Below, piece after piece: positions 7,232 through 10,106 of a stretch of DNA of 10,106 bases. This DNA is from an uncultured Thiotrichaceae bacterium (GTDB lineage: Bacteria > Pseudomonadota > Gammaproteobacteria > Thiotrichales > Thiotrichaceae). The position numbers were made by a program, and so were the translations under genes. Positions within the stretch are counted from its first letter, which is position 1. Every line of letters starts with the position of its first letter. Location of the stretch: NCBI GenBank assembly GCA_938038645.1, contig CALHTA010000320.1, positions 1-10,106 of the forward strand. The letters run 5' to 3'. Under the pieces are notes generated by a model. It searched no databases. It had not been told where the DNA came from and was given only the letters and a program-made list of their open reading frames with translations.

Positions 7232-7260
7232 TTGAAAGCGTTATTAGTAGTAGTTATGAT
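7232..7260 (+). promoter_or_regulatory. Sigma-70 promoter of the hydrolase-fadE unit
   Basis: TTGAAA (7232-7237) and TATGAT (7255-7260) are separated by exactly 17 bases. Transcription should start near 7267, leaving a leader of about 30 nt before the TTG start at 7297. The promoter is divergent from that of rplM, with about 75 bp between the two -35 boxes. Confidence 0.72.
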
Positions 7261-7270
7261 CTTTTCATAA
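7254..7270. promoter_or_regulatory. 17-bp palindrome over the -10/start region, candidate operator
   Basis: TTATGA, five bases and TCATAA form a perfect inverted repeat that covers the -10 box and the predicted start of the plus-strand promoter. A repressor bound here would block RNA polymerase. It does not match the FadR (TGGTnnnACCA-like) or PsrA (GAAACnnnnGTTTC) patterns known for fad genes. Chance in AT-rich DNA is possible. Confidence 0.4.
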
Positions 7271-7284
7271 TAAACATAAAGTAT

Positions 7285-7299
7285 GAGGTATTCCTCTTG
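7285..7299 (+). promoter_or_regulatory. Ribosome-binding site that decides a TTG start
   Basis: GAGG at 7285-7288 is followed, after exactly 8 bases, by TTG at 7297-7299 in frame with the long reading frame. No in-frame ATG lies nearby: the ATG at 7283 is out of frame. GAGG can also pair with the CCTC at 7293-7296 (4-bp stem, 4-base loop), which would hide the site in the mRNA. Confidence 0.7.
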
Positions 7300-8184
7300 T
7301 TTAGAAGACTAAAAAACGTAATTTGGGATTCCATTGTTGCCTGGCTCATCGCAATTCCTGAAGCGAATCAAAATCTCAGCGCTATAAATAACCAAGATAA
7401 GCTGTTAGCTTCATTACAACCTGCAGACGTGCTGTTATTTGAAGGCAGAACGCGTGTTGGGGAAATCATAAAACTCATTACTTTATCTCCTTGGATACAT
7501 TCAGCACTTTATGTTGGCCGACTGTCTGAAATTAAAGACCCTGTCACCAAAACGCGCGTGCGAAAGTTTTACAACGGTGACCCCAATCAACAATTAGTTA
7601 TTGAATCGCTGCTTGGCTATGGCACTGTCGTGAGACCAATGAAAGATTATATGCAGGACAATCTTAGAGTTTGCCGCCCTACCTATATCAAGCCTGCTGA
7701 TAAAAAGAAGGTCATTTGCTTTGCAGCAGAACATTTAGGCTTAGCTTATGACATTCGCCAATTGTTAGACCTAGCACGTTTCTTCTTCCCATACGGCATA
7801 TTGCCAAGGCATTGGCGATCTTCCCTTTTCCAACACAATGCCGGAAAGCCAACTCATGTCGTATGCTCCGGCATGATTGCTCGCTGTTTTCAAAGTGTGA
7901 GTTACCCGATATTACCCGTTGTCGTTACAGACGATATGGAGCAAAAGAAAATCTACAAACGTCACTTCAGACTATTCGTTCCAGCGGATTTTGACTATTC
8001 ACCCTACTTTGAAATCGTCAAATATCCTGAGCTAGATTTATCTGAAGCGAACAGTGCTTCTTACTTACCTTGGGAGGAAGCTGATGAGCATACACCCAAC
8101 ATTCCAATAACAGCTGCTAGACGAAGCTCATTAACCCCATCAGTTACAAGCAAAAACAAAACACTATCTGGAGATATCGCATGA
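7297..8184 (+). CDS. Permuted papain-like (NlpC/P60-superfamily, YiiX/YebB, DUF830) cysteine hydrolase
   Basis: This is a predicted thiol hydrolase or acyltransferase of 295 residues. The circularly permuted papain-like fold shows its usual order: PADVLLFEG (42-50), the catalytic His in SPWIHSALYVG (His68), an acidic residue in VIESLLGYG (Glu103), and the nucleophile Cys190 in THVVCSGMIARCF near the end of the domain. Relatives act on amide, ester or thioester bonds; the exact substrate is unknown for this group. The N-terminal 5-21 is mildly hydrophobic but no clear signal peptide is seen. Residues from about 245 on are polar and probably disordered. The start is TTG, supported by GAGG 8 nt upstream. 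Its TGA overlaps the ATG of the fadE-like gene (ATGA, 8181-8184), so the two are probably co-translated, hinting at an acyl-lipid role (inference). Confidence 0.85.
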   Translation: MFRRLKNVIWDSIVAWLIAIPEANQNLSAINNQDKLLASLQPADVLLFEGRTRVGEIIKLITLSPWIHSALYVGRLSEIKDPVTKTRVRKFYNGDPNQQLVIESLLGYGTVVRPMKDYMQDNLRVCRPTYIKPADKKKVICFAAEHLGLAYDIRQLLDLARFFFPYGILPRHWRSSLFQHNAGKPTHVVCSGMIARCFQSVSYPILPVVVTDDMEQKKIYKRHFRLFVPADFDYSPYFEIVKYPELDLSEANSASYLPWEEADEHTPNIPITAARRSSLTPSVTSKNKTLSGDIA

Positions 8185-10106
8185 GCTCACCCATTATCGC
8201 CCTATGCAGCTTTATTGTTTTGATACTCATCATCGGCTATTTGAGGCTTCCTCTAAAAAAAGGGTCTCTCATTATTATTGCTTGGCTTATTGGGGTTTTA
8301 ATCACTCAAAGCTGGCAAAGTGGAATATGGCTTTTAGCAATTGTTGCGACAGCAGTAATAGCCATATCCAACACTCCAAAACTTCGACAGTCATTAGTCA
8401 GCAAACCTGCGATGAAACTGTTGAAGAAAAATTTGCCCCAAATTTCTGAAACAGAGCAGCAAGCTTTAGAGGCTGGTAATGTTTGGTGGGATGCAGAATT
8501 ATTTTCAGGAAAGCCGAAGTGGCCTCATCTGCGGGACATTTCTAGCAGTAGTCTTACATTAGTCGAACAAGCTTTTCTCGACGGCCCCGTTGAGACACTT
8601 TGCCAACAACTTGATGACTGGAAAATCACTCACGAGGACCTCGACTTACCACCGGAAGTTTGGCAACAGCTAAAACAGGATGGCTTCTTCGGCATGATCA
8701 TTCCTACAGAATATGGTGGGCTCGGGTTTTCCGCGATTGCGCATTCTGACATTGTCATGAAGATTTCATCTCGCAGCCTGACTGCTGCGGTAACTGTCAT
8801 GGTGCCAAATTCTCTTGGCCCCGGTGAGTTACTTCATCGCTATGGCACCGATGATCAGAAAAACTACTATTTACCACGACTAGCCAAAGGTGACGAGATT
8901 CCTTGCTTTGCTCTCACGGGACCAGAAGCTGGAAGTGACGCCAGTGCGATTCCTGACATTGGTGTTGTTTGCAAACAAGATTTTGAAGGCAAGCAGAATG
9001 TTTTAGGCATTCGGTTAAATTGGGAGAAACGCTATATCACCCTTGCCCCTGTCGCCACCTTACTAGGCCTAGCTTTCCAACTCCGAGACCCAGATCATTT
9101 GCTAGGTGACACCGTTGACATAGGTATTAGCTTAGCTCTGATTCCAACTGATACCGATGGCATCAGCATTGGTAAACGTCACTTTCCACTAAACATTCCA
9201 TTCCAAAATGGCCCCATCTGGGGGCAAGATGTTTTTATACCACTCGATTGGATTATCGGTGGCCCAGAGCAAGCAGGTAACGGGTGGCAAATGCTAGTTG
9301 AATGCCTTGGTGAGGGGCGTGGAATATCGCTACCCGCTTTAGCAACCGGTGCCGCAAAGACACTGACCCATGTTACAGGTGCCTATGCAGGTGTTCGCAA
9401 ACAGTTTGGCACTCACATAGGACGCTTTGAAGGGATTGAGGAGCCGCTCGCCGAAATTTTTGCGACTACTTATATAATGGACGCAGGGCGACGCCTAACC
9501 GCCACCGCCATAGACCAGGAACAAAAACCGGCAGTTGTGACCGCACTCTTAAAATACCAACTCACCGAACGCATGCGAACGATTGTTAATCATGCGATGG
9601 ATATTCAAGGAGGTTCCGGAATCTGCCTAGGTCCTAACAATTTTATTGGCAGAATGTACCAAGCTGTACCGATTGGCATTACAGTTGAAGGTGCCAACAT
9701 ACTGACCCGCAGCCTGATTGTATTTGGCCAAGGGGCAATTCGTTGCCACCCCTACCTATTACAAGAAATACGAGCGACTGAAAACGATGATCTTGAAGCA
9801 CTGGATAAGACATTGTTCTCTCATATTGGTTTTGTGATGAGCAATCTGAGTCGTAGCGTTTGGTTCGGCTTTAGCAACGCTATTTTCGAATCACCCGGCA
9901 CACCGATGACGCGCAAGTATTACCGACGCCTTACACGTCTTAGCGCAGGTTTTGCATTACTTACAGATTACGCTCTACTGACGTTGGGTGGCAGCCTTAA
10001 AAGAAGAGAAAGATTATCCGGGCGATTCGCCGATATTCTAGCTAACCTTTACTTATGCTCAGCCGTTTTGAAACATTTTGAAGACCAAGGCGAACCCTAT
10101 GCTGAC
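8181..10106 (+). CDS. fadE: FadE-type acyl-CoA dehydrogenase, cut by the right window edge
   Basis: This FAD enzyme makes the first oxidation of fatty-acid beta-oxidation, converting acyl-CoA to trans-2-enoyl-CoA. The frame is open from ATG 8181 to the edge, 642 codons; E. coli FadE has about 814 residues, so the C-terminal fifth is missing. Two to three hydrophobic segments at 4-20, 28-42 and 47-62 match the membrane-bound N-terminus of FadE. Then come the N-terminal ACAD helices with IIPTEYGGLGFS (173-184), the FAD/substrate motif CFALTGPEAGSDASAIPD (242-259), GEGRGISLPA (377-386), KQFGTHIGRFEGIEEPLA (407-424), and VEGANILTR (502-510). Glu503 there sits where the EGxN-type catalytic base is expected. 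GGAG at 8170-8173 is 7 nt before the ATG, inside the end of the upstream hydrolase gene. Confidence 0.95.
   Translation, partial: MSSPIIALCSFIVLILIIGYLRLPLKKGSLIIIAWLIGVLITQSWQSGIWLLAIVATAVIAISNTPKLRQSLVSKPAMKLLKKNLPQISETEQQALEAGNVWWDAELFSGKPKWPHLRDISSSSLTLVEQAFLDGPVETLCQQLDDWKITHEDLDLPPEVWQQLKQDGFFGMIIPTEYGGLGFSAIAHSDIVMKISSRSLTAAVTVMVPNSLGPGELLHRYGTDDQKNYYLPRLAKGDEIPCFALTGPEAGSDASAIPDIGVVCKQDFEGKQNVLGIRLNWEKRYITLAPVATLLGLAFQLRDPDHLLGDTVDIGISLALIPTDTDGISIGKRHFPLNIPFQNGPIWGQDVFIPLDWIIGGPEQAGNGWQMLVECLGEGRGISLPALATGAAKTLTHVTGAYAGVRKQFGTHIGRFEGIEEPLAEIFATTYIMDAGRRLTATAIDQEQKPAVVTALLKYQLTERMRTIVNHAMDIQGGSGICLGPNNFIGRMYQAVPIGITVEGANILTRSLIVFGQGAIRCHPYLLQEIRATENDDLEALDKTLFSHIGFVMSNLSRSVWFGFSNAIFESPGTPMTRKYYRRLTRLSAGFALLTDYALLTLGGSLKRRERLSGRFADILANLYLCSAVLKHFEDQGEPYAD

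Noticed and set aside
7812..7994. Short alternative-frame ORFs inside the hydrolase and the FadE-like gene (also 8204-8449)
   Set aside because: They overlap strongly supported genes in another frame and show no ribosome-binding site or domain.

Overview
The window looks like the chromosome of an AT-leaning, probably marine or aquatic gammaproteobacterium. The L13 and S9 proteins are enterobacterial-like in length and motifs (142 and 130 residues). A FadE-type long acyl-CoA dehydrogenase, a Gram-negative porin and a YejABEF-like peptide transporter point the same way. A Kangiella/Aliikangiella-like host is a guess from general gene character, not something the sequence proves.

Left part, minus strand (1-4980): a peptide-type ABC importer cassette read from right to left. 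The order is a membrane-anchored family 5 solute-binding protein, a DppB/YejB-type permease, a DppC/YejE-type permease, and an ATP-binding protein cut by the left edge. Junctions are tight: a 16-nt gap, an 8-nt overlap and a 4-nt ATGA overlap. Both permeases carry extra hydrophobic segments beyond the family core. The binding protein has an uncleaved transmembrane helix and a heptad-like linker in place of a signal peptide or lipobox. Just upstream, on the same strand, lies a small porin (5064-6020), so outer- and inner-membrane uptake steps sit side by side.

Middle, minus strand (6141-7175): the conserved rplM-rpsI operon (L13, S9). It has a good sigma-70 promoter with upstream A-tracts, a GC-rich start region, a leader hairpin and a strong intrinsic terminator after rpsI.

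Right part, plus strand (7232-10106): a divergent two-gene unit. The first gene is a permuted papain-like (YiiX/YebB, DUF830) cysteine hydrolase that starts at TTG. It overlaps by ATGA with the second, a FadE-type acyl-CoA dehydrogenase that runs off the right edge with 642 residues visible. The unit has a good TTGAAA-17-TATGAT promoter with a 17-bp palindrome over the -10/start region, a candidate operator.

I see no mobile elements, CRISPR arrays, tRNAs or rRNAs, and no gene-free stretch longer than 300 bases. The largest gap is the divergent intergenic region 7041-7296, which holds both promoters. The most unusual points are the extra membrane parts of the transporter and the translational coupling of a DUF830 hydrolase to fadE.
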